Origin: Clostridium_AD sp050717515 | GTDB taxonomy: Bacteria; Bacillota; Clostridia; Clostridiales; Clostridiaceae | Length of the DNA stretch: 64,000 nucleotides | Reading direction: 5' to 3' | Assembly (NCBI RefSeq): GCF_050717515.1 | Contig: NZ_JBOITL010000028.1 | Location: forward strand, 62,001 to 126,000 | Shown: in pieces, positions 1 to 7,643 of the stretch | How the letters are laid out: every line of letters starts with the position of its first letter | How positions within the stretch are numbered: the stretch's first letter is position 1 | Program-made: the position numbers and the translations under genes | Notes under the pieces: model-generated | Database searches by the model: none | What the model saw: the letters and a program-made list of their open reading frames with translations, nothing else | Told to the model about the DNA's origin: nothing

Positions 1-1249
1 ATGCTGGTAAAAGTCCTGTGCTTAAACCAGTACCTCCTTGAGTTCCACCAGTATTAACCAAAATACGAGATGCTGGCTTTTTAGCAAACTTCATTACAAT
101 ATCTTTATCCTCTGTATGAAGACTCATAGTGTGTCCTATACCATTTTGAAGCAGTTTGATACTGAGGTCACATGCCTCGTGCCAATCTCTAACTGTATAG
201 AAAGCAAGTACTGTTGTCAATTTTTCGAAGGATAGTGGATAAGCATCTCCAACACCTTGCTGCTCACCTATTAGAATCTTCGTTCCCTCTGGAATTGAAA
301 TTCCAGCAGCAGTTGCAATAACTTGAGGGGATTTGCCTACGAACTTGGCACTCATGCTGTGCCCACCATTCTTAAACAGTAGTCCACAAACTTTTACAGT
401 TTCTTCTGATGTCATAAAATAGCCGCCCTGCTTCTTAAATTCAGCTACTACCTGATCATGATTGCATTCTTCAACAATAATAGACTGTTCAGATGCACAA
501 ATGGTACCATAGTCAAAAGTCTTACTGGCAACAATGTTTTTAACCGCTTGCGCAACATTAGCACTTCTCTCAATGTAAGCTGGGGAGTTACCAGCACCAA
601 CACCTAATGCAGGCTTGCCCGCACTGTAAGCGGCCTTTACCATTCCAGGGCCTCCAGTTGCGATAATCATAGAAACCTCACTACATTTCATTAATTCATT
701 TGTAGCCCCTACAGATAGCGTAGACATACCGCTAATAATATTAGCAGGAGCTCCTGCAGCTACTGCCGCATCATTCATAAGGGTTATCGCTTTCAATGTA
801 CACTTTAATGCAGCAGGATGTGGAGAAAATACAATAGCATTACGTGATTTAATTGCAATTATTGCTTTGTAAATAGCAGTTGATGTTGGATTTGTAGAAG
901 GTACAATACCCATAATTAGTCCAACTGGCTCTGCAATATCAGTTACCCTATCAGCCACATTTTCACTAATCACACCAATAGTCTTCATATCTTTTATAGC
1001 ATTATACACAATAGTAGACGCCATATGGTTTTTATAAGCCTTATCTTCAACTTTTCCAAAACCAGTTTCTTCCACGGCCATCTTGGCTAGACAAACCACA
1101 TTTTCCTCTGCTACTCTAACCATGTTGCACAAAATTTTATCTATTTGTTCCTGCGTATAATCAGCAATCTGCTCTGTAGCGATTTTTCCTAGTCGCGCAA
1201 GATTTCTTGCTTCTTGTATAGATCGTAAATCCTTATCGTAATTTTCCAT
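1..1249 (-). CDS. CoA-acylating acetaldehyde dehydrogenase (EutE/CutF type), C-terminus beyond window
   Basis: Oxidises acetaldehyde with NAD+ and CoA to acetyl-CoA inside the choline microcompartment. The reading frame is open from the ATG at 1249 to the window edge, giving about 416 residues of a family usually 460-490 long, so the C-terminus is missing here. The catalytic cysteine is present in the motif FDYGTICASEQS, and the NAD site region VGAGNSPAYIERSA is intact. The N-terminal stretch with DLRSIQEARNLA may be the encapsulation helix, since the second dehydrogenase of this locus shares DLxSIQEAR. It is the last gene of the operon visible in the window, 68 bp after a shell gene. Function is confident; the gene name is not, because cut and eut names overlap. 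Confidence 0.93.
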   Translation of the reverse strand, partial: MENYDKDLRSIQEARNLARLGKIATEQIADYTQEQIDKILCNMVRVAEENVVCLAKMAVEETGFGKVEDKAYKNHMASTIVYNAIKDMKTIGVISENVADRVTDIAEPVGLIMGIVPSTNPTSTAIYKAIIAIKSRNAIVFSPHPAALKCTLKAITLMNDAAVAAGAPANIISGMSTLSVGATNELMKCSEVSMIIATGGPGMVKAAYSAGKPALGVGAGNSPAYIERSANVAQAVKNIVASKTFDYGTICASEQSIIVEECNHDQVVAEFKKQGGYFMTSEETVKVCGLLFKNGGHSMSAKFVGKSPQVIATAAGISIPEGTKILIGEQQGVGDAYPLSFEKLTTVLAFYTVRDWHEACDLSIKLLQNGIGHTMSLHTEDKDIVMKFAKKPASRILVNTGGTQGGTGLSTGLLPA

Positions 1250-1317
1250 CTTATGATTCCTCCATTCATTTTCTTGTAAAAATTTTATAATATTTCTTTA
1301 TCATTAGTTTAACTGCC

Positions 1318-1974
1318 TTAATTATTCCCGTAATATTCTCTGAATTTTGTAAGTAGCAGCCTCTTGTTTGCCTTAGAAACCGACCTTCCCGCAATACCAA
1401 AGTTCTTATATTCACGAGCTAGATTTCGAAGTTCTATAACCTTAACCTTGCTTAGAACCTCAATGGTTTCTTCCACACCGTATTCAAGTACCATTTTATC
1501 TACAGCTTCCTTATTAGGTACCTCACTCAAATCTCTTTGCAAAGAATCAGTTGTTTTTTCTGCAGTGAATTCCATAACTTTTAAATCTTTCACTACTAAG
1601 TCTTCAACCTCTACAGTGTCTTCCTCAATGATTTCAACTTCTTCTTCAAATTCAGTTTTTGTTGCCTCTGCATTTAACATTTCTCCACTTTTCAGCGGTG
1701 CTACAGGTATAATTATATTTTCCAAATCTTCATGTGGACGAGGAATAACATGCTCTGAAACTAGGGATGTGCTGTTTATTTTTCTAACTGCCGCGCAGCC
1801 AGCTTCTACAGCTGCTTTCACTGCACCCACATCTCCAGTTACAACAATGGTCACAAGACCTCCACCTACATATGTTTTTTCCAAAAGATTCACATTTGCC
1901 GCTTTAAGCATAGCATCTGCACTCTCAATAGCTGCAAGGAGTCCTATTGTTTCAATTAACCCAAGTGCCTGCAT
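1318..1974 (-). CDS. BMC-H shell protein with acidic linker and C-terminal helical domain
   Basis: Residues 1-90 are a canonical BMC domain (ALGLIETIG start, pore loop YVGGGL, PRPHEDLE end) that forms hexameric shell tiles. Residues 93-150 are a strongly acidic, probably disordered linker. Residues 155-215 form a basic-ended helical segment (IELRNLAREYKNFGIAGRSV, then KANKRLLL) that resembles SAP/Rho-N/HeH-type modules. At 218 residues it is more than twice the length of a plain BMC-H. A GGAGGAG ribosome site precedes the ATG. Extended BMC-H proteins such as PduK and EutK also carry C-terminal domains, but this one looks different. The BMC part is certain; the tail assignment is inference. 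Confidence 0.9.
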   Translation of the reverse strand: MQALGLIETIGLLAAIESADAMLKAANVNLLEKTYVGGGLVTIVVTGDVGAVKAAVEAGCAAVRKINSTSLVSEHVIPRPHEDLENIIIPVAPLKSGEMLNAEATKTEFEEEVEIIEEDTVEVEDLVVKDLKVMEFTAEKTTDSLQRDLSEVPNKEAVDKMVLEYGVEETIEVLSKVKVIELRNLAREYKNFGIAGRSVSKANKRLLLTKFREYYGNN

Positions 1975-2006
1975 TTCCTACTCCTCCTTAACTTTGGTCA
2001 AGCGTT

Positions 2007-2687
2007 CTAATATGTAGCATAGAATGCTTTCATCTTGTCAGGTGAACCAAATGCTAATTTAGCTCCCTTAGGGAAGAATACTGAATCACCTGAATGTGCA
2101 GTATAAATCTTTCCGTCTACTGTTACTGTCAATGTACCTTCTACAACATAGTATAGTTCTTGGCAAGCAGTTTCCCAGTCGAAAGTACAACCTTCAATTG
2201 TAATAACCCCTGCATTCATTTTGCAACCGTCATCCCCATTAATAATTTCCTGATAAAATACTTTGTCATTAGGATTTCCAGTATCAAGAACTTCCATCTT
2301 TACAGAACTTCCACGAACTACCTTCAAACCACAAGGATCACACTCAGCAATATATGGCTTATTAGAAAAAGAATCAAGAATTCCGTTTAAAAGTCCTTTA
2401 TCCATCATAGCTTTGAATACCTTGTAAATCATATCTGTGTCGATTCCACCATCACTGGCTTTTGCCAGTGATGAAGCTATTTCCTCACAAGAACTCTTTG
2501 CCGCGCAATCTTGCGCCTGGGAACTTTTCACCTCACAGACAGGAGCCTCCGTAGAAAACTCTATTCCGTAATTTCTCGCTGCGTCTTTGGCTGATGGAGT
2601 AAGAATTGTATTACTATCAATATAAAATACTTTTTGACCCTTCTTTTCCACATCTTCAACATCTTTTACACAAATTAATTTTTTCAT
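2007..2687 (-). CDS. eutQ: EutQ-family cupin protein (likely acetate kinase of the microcompartment)
   Basis: The C-terminal ~110 residues form a cupin (EQEI..GDDGCKMNAGVITIEG, later YYVVEGTLTVTVDGK, then HSGDSVFFPKG), diagnostic of EutQ. EutQ has been reported to have acetate kinase activity, so here it could turn acetyl phosphate into acetate and ATP. The N-terminal half (KKLICVKDVEDVEKKGQKVF, then a low-conservation spacer) is also EutQ-like. An earlier in-frame ATG exists at 2705, but the AAAGGA box lies 9 nt before the ATG at 2687, so that start is preferred (226 residues). It sits between pduT and the extended BMC-H gene. Confidence 0.88.
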   Translation of the reverse strand: MKKLICVKDVEDVEKKGQKVFYIDSNTILTPSAKDAARNYGIEFSTEAPVCEVKSSQAQDCAAKSSCEEIASSLAKASDGGIDTDMIYKVFKAMMDKGLLNGILDSFSNKPYIAECDPCGLKVVRGSSVKMEVLDTGNPNDKVFYQEIINGDDGCKMNAGVITIEGCTFDWETACQELYYVVEGTLTVTVDGKIYTAHSGDSVFFPKGAKLAFGSPDKMKAFYATY

Positions 2688-2724
2688 TCCTTCACATCCT
2701 TTCATAAATATAAGTTCTCATATA

Positions 2725-3273
2725 TTAGAACAAAGATGACAACAGTCTGCTTGAAGGCGAAGCTATAACTTCTGCATTTACAAGCAGTCCTTTTTCTTTT
2801 ACTATAGCCTTTCCTGTTTCAATACCGGTTTCAACCGCAGCCACATCACCGGTAAAAGTAAAGAATGACTTACCGCCTAGTCCATTTCCCAAACGAAGCT
2901 CTATAGGTTGTAATTCCGCTGCTTTTAGAATTGCATCAGCAGCGATAACCATTGTTGAAAGGGAGAAAGACTCTATAATTCCTAGTGCCTGAATTTCATC
3001 TGGCATAGTTGCACCTGTGATTGCTGGGAATACTAAAGGACTGACATTTGGTATTACAATAGAATCAACCAAAAACTCTTCTGCTAACCGCTCACCAATA
3101 CTTACGGAATCTTGAACTGATGCAACATCACCCTCAACAATAACTATATACTTACCGGGGCAAACAGAACTAGCTGTTACTATTTCCACATCAGAAATTT
3201 TCAACATCTGATCTGCTACATATATACCTCGCGCAATACTTGTAAATTCAACCATACCTATTGCTTTCGACAT
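2725..3273 (-). CDS. pduT: PduT-type trimeric BMC shell protein with Fe-S pore cysteine
   Basis: Two BMC domains in tandem (first ~1-90, second ~95-182) make a pseudohexameric trimer. The first domain carries Cys38 in SSVCPGKY, the same position as the [4Fe-4S] ligand at the three-fold pore of Salmonella PduT. This tile can therefore pass electrons through the shell. It lies directly downstream of pduS, its expected electron-transfer partner. Length (182) is typical. A GGAGG site precedes the ATG. Confidence 0.93.
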   Translation of the reverse strand: MSKAIGMVEFTSIARGIYVADQMLKISDVEIVTASSVCPGKYIVIVEGDVASVQDSVSIGERLAEEFLVDSIVIPNVSPLVFPAITGATMPDEIQALGIIESFSLSTMVIAADAILKAAELQPIELRLGNGLGGKSFFTFTGDVAAVETGIETGKAIVKEKGLLVNAEVIASPSSRLLSSLF

Positions 3274-3274
3274 A

Positions 3275-4603
3275 TCAGTCCCTCCTTATCCTAATAAAAT
3301 CATTTCCACACTCTACAACCGTTCCTGAAATGCTGGCATGAATAGCAGCACCTAAACTATCTTCAGGAATTTTACCGATTAGCTGTCCCAGCTGCACATG
3401 ATCGTTCACAGAAACAACGGTCATCGCAGGTGCCCCTACATGCTGCCTTGTTGCAATATGAACCAGTTCAGATTTTATTTCAACTTCCGTCATAAGAGCC
3501 GGCTTGTCAAAATCATTCAGACCTAGTCTAGCCACAAGACGCTTACTTGGAACCAAACGATACTCACGGCTTTTACGTGGAACAAATTCTGACTGTATGG
3601 GCTTATACCTTATATTCTGCTGGGCCAATTTCTCTTTAAAATAAAGATTTGCAGATTTCGGATATAATCCTACCGGACATGAGAAGAGTTCACATAAATT
3701 ACACTGACAACACAGCTGTGAAATTTTTTGGCCTTCAACATCCGTTAATGCATAATTTAAAGCTCTCATCATCTTATGCGGTTGCACATTATGTCCAAGA
3801 AGATAGCGAGGACACATATCCGTACACATACGGCACTGCTCACAGGAAGCCCTATTTACTCTTTTTGCCTGATCTAAGTTCATAGATTTCTTGCGAATAA
3901 GAGAATGCTGTTTTTTCAAAATAACAAATCCCTTATTCTTCTTTGTAACGTATCCATCTATATTAGTCATGACAGGCCCCATCATAGGACCACCATCAAT
4001 AACTGCATAATCATCAAAATTTTCTATACCACTCAGTTTCAGCACGTCTATAATAGGTGTGCCTACTGGCACCTTTACGGTCAAGCTTTTAGGTATATCT
4101 CCTGCAACTGTGATGTATTTTTCTGTAACTGACTGTCCCTTGGAAGCATTGTAAATATTTAATGCCGTTTCTGTATTAATTACTACACATCCAACCTGAA
4201 TTGGGATACCCATTTCAGGAACAACTCTACCTGTCAATTCATAAACCAAAACTTGCTCATCACCTACAGGATAAACATCTGGAAGCTCTTTGACCTCAAC
4301 GAAATCACCTACCTGCAATACCTTAATTCTCTCTCGCAAAATAGAAATTCCTTCTTTATGCTTTCCTTTAATACCTATAATAGCTTTGCTTGCAGAAACC
4401 AATTTCCCTGCTGCTACCAATCCTTTAATTACCTCATCGGGAAATAGTTTCATCAACTGCTGATCCACACGGAGCAGAGGTTCACATTCAGCTCCGTTAA
4501 GAAGTATATATTCTGACTTTGATGCTAGTTTTACATGGGTAGGAAACCCTGCACCACCTGCACCAATAACACCGGCGTCTCTCACCATATCAAGAAGACT
4601 CAT
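3275..4603 (-). CDS. pduS: PduS/RnfC-like flavin Fe-S oxidoreductase of the microcompartment
   Basis: An RnfC-like NADH/FMN domain (MSLLDMVRDAGVIGAGGAGF, then LLNGAECEPLL) is followed by two [4Fe-4S] binding sites (CEQCRMCTDMCP and CCQCNLCELFSCP) and a C-terminal SLBB/barrel-sandwich region. PduS-type proteins recycle NAD+ by moving electrons from NADH to the shell protein PduT. The frame stays open upstream to a TTG at 4726, but the ATG at 4603 has a strong GGAGGGG site 5 nt upstream and matches the usual family start. The intervening sequence is the hairpin repeat annotated separately. Predicted length is 442 residues. Confidence 0.92.
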   Translation of the reverse strand: MSLLDMVRDAGVIGAGGAGFPTHVKLASKSEYILLNGAECEPLLRVDQQLMKLFPDEVIKGLVAAGKLVSASKAIIGIKGKHKEGISILRERIKVLQVGDFVEVKELPDVYPVGDEQVLVYELTGRVVPEMGIPIQVGCVVINTETALNIYNASKGQSVTEKYITVAGDIPKSLTVKVPVGTPIIDVLKLSGIENFDDYAVIDGGPMMGPVMTNIDGYVTKKNKGFVILKKQHSLIRKKSMNLDQAKRVNRASCEQCRMCTDMCPRYLLGHNVQPHKMMRALNYALTDVEGQKISQLCCQCNLCELFSCPVGLYPKSANLYFKEKLAQQNIRYKPIQSEFVPRKSREYRLVPSKRLVARLGLNDFDKPALMTEVEIKSELVHIATRQHVGAPAMTVVSVNDHVQLGQLIGKIPEDSLGAAIHASISGTVVECGNDFIRIRRD

Positions 4604-4615
4604 TCTTACCCCTCC

Positions 4616-4705
4616 TGTTATTCTCTGGGGCACATAACAATTATCAATTGTTATGCCTCCTGTAGTTCTCTGAGGCACAAAAGAATTATTAATTCTTTTG
4701 CCTCC
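4616..4705 (-). repeat. Two 45-nt hairpin repeats, each led by a GGAGG box, before pduS
   Basis: In the eutN-pduS gap two exact-length 45-nt units abut (4661-4705 and 4616-4660). Each starts with GGAGGC, then a perfect inverted repeat, then a GTGCC(T/C)CAGAGAA tail. A third GGAGG at 4611-4615 is the pduS ribosome site. The hairpin arms are AAAAGAATTA/TAATTCTTTT in one unit and ATAACAATT/AATTGTTAT in the other. The differences are compensatory, so base pairing is kept. GAGGC can also pair with the downstream GCCTC, hiding the Shine-Dalgarno-like box. Direct observation; function unknown. Confidence 0.85.
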
Positions 4706-4710
4706 CAAAT

Positions 4711-4974
4711 TTATCTGAAATTGCAATCATCATCAATGATTCCGACAACAACCGCATCAACTGGGATATCATCATCACCTAGCATTCGGCGAGCCGCGGA
4801 ACCTGTGCTTACAATAACCCTGTCTCCAATACCAGCACCGATAATATCTACAACAATCAAACGCTCACCGGCACTGCTACCGCCAATTACTTCTGCTAGC
4901 ATAAACTTTAATCCATTAAGTGATTCTGCTTTTCTTGTTGCCCATATGCTATCGATCAGTTTTGCTGTTATCAT
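4711..4974 (-). CDS. eutN: EutN/CcmL pentameric vertex protein
   Basis: Eighty-seven residues with the EutN/CcmL fold signature: MITAKLIDSIWATRKAESLN, then the conserved D-x-I-G-A-G-x-G-D-x-V segment (DIIGAGIGDRVIVSTGSAAR) and a DAVVVGIID end. Pentamers of this protein close the vertices of the microcompartment. It overlaps the upstream BMC gene by 4 nt, so the two are probably translationally coupled. Confidence 0.95.
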   Translation of the reverse strand: MITAKLIDSIWATRKAESLNGLKFMLAEVIGGSSAGERLIVVDIIGAGIGDRVIVSTGSAARRMLGDDDIPVDAVVVGIIDDDCNFR

Positions 4975-5273
4975 AAATCTTTCTCCTTTTTAAGCTGCTG
5001 CTTAATCTCTTGAATTGCAGATTCAACAGATGCAGTATCTCCAAAAATCGCAATCATTATCATGTTCTGCGGACAACTTCCTCTGATATCTTCTACTGTG
5101 ACGCCAACCGCCTTTTCAGCAATATCCGCTGCGCAAATCATCTCTATCATTCTCCCCTGCACAAGACCAACTGCATCAACACAAATCCTGTTTTTGTCCA
5201 CACCCGGTCCCATTCGCCGCATAAGAATATCTACAGTACCAACTGTGGGGGATTTAATAATTCGAAACTCCAT
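4971..5273 (-). CDS. Cysteine-pore BMC-domain shell protein (GrpU-like)
   Basis: A 100-residue single BMC-domain protein with a distinctive N-terminus (MEFRIIKSPTVGTVDILMRR) and the helix CVDAVGLVQGRMIEMICAAD. Where ordinary BMC-H proteins have a glycine-rich pore loop, this has RGSCPQNM, putting Cys67-Pro at the pore. GrpU, a shell protein of glycyl-radical compartments, is known to bind an Fe-S cluster at its pore, and the assignment rests on that analogy. Both Cys31 and Cys47 are additional cysteines. The neighbours eutJ and eutN support the shell role. Fe-S binding is inferred. Confidence 0.82.
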   Translation of the reverse strand: MEFRIIKSPTVGTVDILMRRMGPGVDKNRICVDAVGLVQGRMIEMICAADIAEKAVGVTVEDIRGSCPQNMIMIAIFGDTASVESAIQEIKQQLKKEKDL

Positions 5274-5290
5274 ATCTTAAAGCACCTCCT

Positions 5291-6136
5291 CTACCGTATA
5301 CTTTGCTGCGTGCAGCTAAGTGCTATTCCTAGTGGGGTTACAAACATAGGATTTTTCGGCTTATGAGTAAAAATACCTGTCTGCTTCTCTATAATTTTTT
5401 CAATACCGGTTAGGCAGCATGTTCCACCCACCAAACATATTTCCTTTACATCATAACCTTTGATATGCTGATTAATAATAGATGCAATTTTTTCAACTAC
5501 CGGCTTCAGTACTGGTAACAGTTCTTTGTGATTTTTAGGATCACGCTTATACAATTCACCTTCCGCAAAAGGCATTTTATATGCCCCTGAAACAACTAAG
5601 GAAAAATGTGTACCTCCTGTTGGCTCATCCTCAATACAAACAACTTCTCCATCCTTTAGAATGGAAATTCCGGTTGTTCCACCGCCAACGTCTACAACTG
5701 CACCATCCTTAATTTTAAGGACATTATTGGCAGCCGTACATTCATCAAGCACGTTTGTCACTTCAAAACCAGCAGCCTCAACCACATTCTTAACTGCTCC
5801 TGAATCCAAAGCATCTGTCCCTGGCGGAATGGCAGCCGCCGCATAAATAAGTTCCGTACCAATTTTTTCTTCAATCTCTTGCTTAAGTTCTCTAACAATT
5901 TTAATTGCACCCATATAATCTACAACCATACCATCACGAACTACATCTGCATATCTATAAGCACCTGCCACGGGTTTATAATTTTCATCCAAAACCGCTA
6001 AAACAACACATGCGGTTCCCAAATCAACTCCTGTATAGTAAACAGATGATTTACCCACAATAGGATGTTCCACTACATATTCAAAATCCCGAACTAGCTG
6101 ATCACAGTATTCAAAATTCAACTTTTTCTCTGGCAT
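5291..6136 (-). CDS. eutJ: EutJ-like Hsp70/actin-fold protein
   Basis: An actin/Hsp70-like ATPase fold: phosphate-1 loop YYTGVDLGTACVVLAVLD, phosphate-2 loop VVDVGGGTTGISIL and an adenosine motif ICLVGGTCCLTGIE. EutJ is regarded as a putative chaperone of the ethanolamine compartment. Here it probably serves shell or enzyme assembly in the choline compartment. Length of 281 is normal. Its AGGAGGTG ribosome site lies inside the end of the preceding gene, with a 19-nt overlap, which suggests coupled translation. Confidence 0.92.
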   Translation of the reverse strand: MPEKKLNFEYCDQLVRDFEYVVEHPIVGKSSVYYTGVDLGTACVVLAVLDENYKPVAGAYRYADVVRDGMVVDYMGAIKIVRELKQEIEEKIGTELIYAAAAIPPGTDALDSGAVKNVVEAAGFEVTNVLDECTAANNVLKIKDGAVVDVGGGTTGISILKDGEVVCIEDEPTGGTHFSLVVSGAYKMPFAEGELYKRDPKNHKELLPVLKPVVEKIASIINQHIKGYDVKEICLVGGTCCLTGIEKIIEKQTGIFTHKPKNPMFVTPLGIALSCTQQSIR

Positions 6137-6798
6137 TTTTCACCTCCTAAAACCGAACAAATCATTTGGGACAAGGTATTAACAATCTGATTAACCTTCC
6201 CAATAACTTCTATGCATAACTCATTCTCATCATTACTTCCCTCATATACTTCTAAAACAACTGGTTCAATTTCGCGAAGATCACAGCGTAGCCTATGCAA
6301 AATTATGATTTTTCTTCCCTCTTTAAGTTGCATATGGAACTCTGTTATTTCAGTGCAGTCATCCAAATCTTCAGAAAAATCATCCGCATTTATTCCTGTA
6401 CATTCCGTGAAGTGGATGTTCTCGGCAGGGCCTTTACCCTCCACAGCATTCTTAATGCTTGCGAACTGTTTGCCTAAATTAATAAGGTTCTGTGCCAAGC
6501 ATACATCCCCACCCAAAAGTTCTTCGTAAGATTGAAGGAACAATGCTTCCGTGGACTTCATCTTGCTACGGAGTTTCTTCTTTTTCCAATTATTCTTCTT
6601 CTCAGGTATTTCAGGTGACTGTTTTACATTTACAATATTTTTCTTTGTAAAAGGATCATTGTCATACATATTGATCCCTCTATCCGACAGAAACTGACGT
6701 GCTCCAGGCGTAAGTCTTGCTCCTGGTTCTATTTCATAATTTGTAAAAGGTTCTGTTTTATTGAAATCCCGTAAATCACTTTCGGTAATAAATTTCAT
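6118..6798 (-). CDS. EutT-N-terminal-like protein without recognisable adenosyltransferase site
   Basis: The first ~45 residues (MKFITESDLRDF..., then LTPGARQFLSDRGINM) match the N-terminal region of EutT cobalamin adenosyltransferases. After a basic segment (KKNNWKKKKLRSK, ~75-87) the remainder is an alpha-rich region with ALFLQSYEELLGGD and a C-terminal helix (VIGKVNQIVNTLSQMIC). The cysteine-rich HX11CCXXC metal motif of EutT is absent. CutC needs no B12, so a real adenosyltransferase would be surprising here. It may be a structural or repurposed relative. Position between eutP and eutJ is as in eut-type loci. Confidence 0.7.
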   Translation of the reverse strand: MKFITESDLRDFNKTEPFTNYEIEPGARLTPGARQFLSDRGINMYDNDPFTKKNIVNVKQSPEIPEKKNNWKKKKLRSKMKSTEALFLQSYEELLGGDVCLAQNLINLGKQFASIKNAVEGKGPAENIHFTECTGINADDFSEDLDDCTEITEFHMQLKEGRKIIILHRLRCDLREIEPVVLEVYEGSNDENELCIEVIGKVNQIVNTLSQMICSVLGGEKCQRKS

Positions 6799-6799
6799 T

Positions 6800-7258
6800 T
6801 TATTCCCCCTTTACTTCTTTTTCAAAAGTAAATAAATATTCTTTTAAAGATGCCATGCCTAGGCCACTAGAAGCACTAATCTTATAATAAGGCTCAGGTA
6901 CTCCTATTTGCTTAAGCTGCCGGAAACACAAATCTTCATTTTCCGCCATTAAATCACTTTTCGTTATTACACCAATTACAGGACATATAAATGCCTTTGC
7001 AAACCCAGGTGGATAAACGTTACCGCATCTTGACTGATCAACTAAAATCAAAACATGTGATGCATCTTGCGCGGTTGCAATTAAATGTTTATACATCCAT
7101 GGGTTTTCAATATATGCACCTGGAGCATCTATAGTATTCTTTCCATAAATAATATCCTGTGTTTTCCTGAGTGGTCCATCATAATCATTAAGCGTATTAA
7201 CCAATGTGGTCTTTCCACAATTCATGGGTCCTATCACCATTACTCGCTTCTTTATCAT
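6800..7258 (-). CDS. eutP: EutP/PduV small P-loop GTPase-like protein
   Basis: A Ras-like P-loop protein: Walker A GPMNCGKTTL, switch/G3 IDAPGAYIEN, G4-like ITKSDL and an ISASSG G5-like motif. Members accompany nearly every ethanolamine, propanediol and choline compartment. Roles in compartment positioning (PduV) and acetate kinase activity (EutP) have been proposed. It overlaps eutS by 4 nt. Length of 152 is typical. Confidence 0.92.
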   Translation of the reverse strand: MIKKRVMVIGPMNCGKTTLVNTLNDYDGPLRKTQDIIYGKNTIDAPGAYIENPWMYKHLIATAQDASHVLILVDQSRCGNVYPPGFAKAFICPVIGVITKSDLMAENEDLCFRQLKQIGVPEPYYKISASSGLGMASLKEYLFTFEKEVKGE

Positions 7259-7608
7259 GTTCTTGTAATAGGTGCTGTCGTAAAGTCTAGCAAATTTTTC
7301 AATGTATCATTTACCGCATTAAGTGCTGTTTCAACGCTCTGCACATCTCCAGTGATAATTAGAGACCCCGTAAAACGATCCAGAAAACCAATTTCAACAT
7401 CCGCAGCCTTTGTTGCAACATCCGCTGCAATAATAGCGGCTTCGAAGGGTGTTATAGTTAAAATTCCAATTGACCCTTTATTGTCTATCCCTAGGCGCTC
7501 ATAAATGTCCGGCATAGGTGAGGCAATAACATGAGCAATTGTAACCTGCTTTCCAGGTACCGATTCTTCTATGACACGTTGTATAGATTTTTCACCAACT
7601 GTTCCCAT
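7255..7608 (-). CDS. eutS: EutS/PduU-type circularly permuted BMC-H shell protein
   Basis: The motif order VPGKQVTIAHVIASP, then GSIGILTITPFEAAIIAADV and IGFLDRFTGSLIITGDV is the signature of the circularly permuted BMC proteins EutS/PduU, whose hexamers carry a beta-barrel cap on the pore. Length 117. A GGTAACTTTT leader precedes the ATG. It is the first accessory shell gene after cutD. Confidence 0.94.
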   Translation of the reverse strand: MGTVGEKSIQRVIEESVPGKQVTIAHVIASPMPDIYERLGIDNKGSIGILTITPFEAAIIAADVATKAADVEIGFLDRFTGSLIITGDVQSVETALNAVNDTLKNLLDFTTAPITRT

Positions 7609-7643
7609 AAAAGTTACCTCTCAATCTATTTTCTATTTATTTA

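Noticed and set aside
1364..2017. Long plus-strand frame of 217 codons
   Set aside because: It is antisense to the extended BMC-H gene, rich in Ser/Thr as antisense frames often are, and has no domain pattern or ribosome site.
4604..4726. N-terminal extension of PduS with 15-residue repeats
   Set aside because: The upstream start is a TTG without a ribosome site, whereas the ATG at 4603 has a strong one and matches the family start. The repeats are better explained as RNA hairpins.
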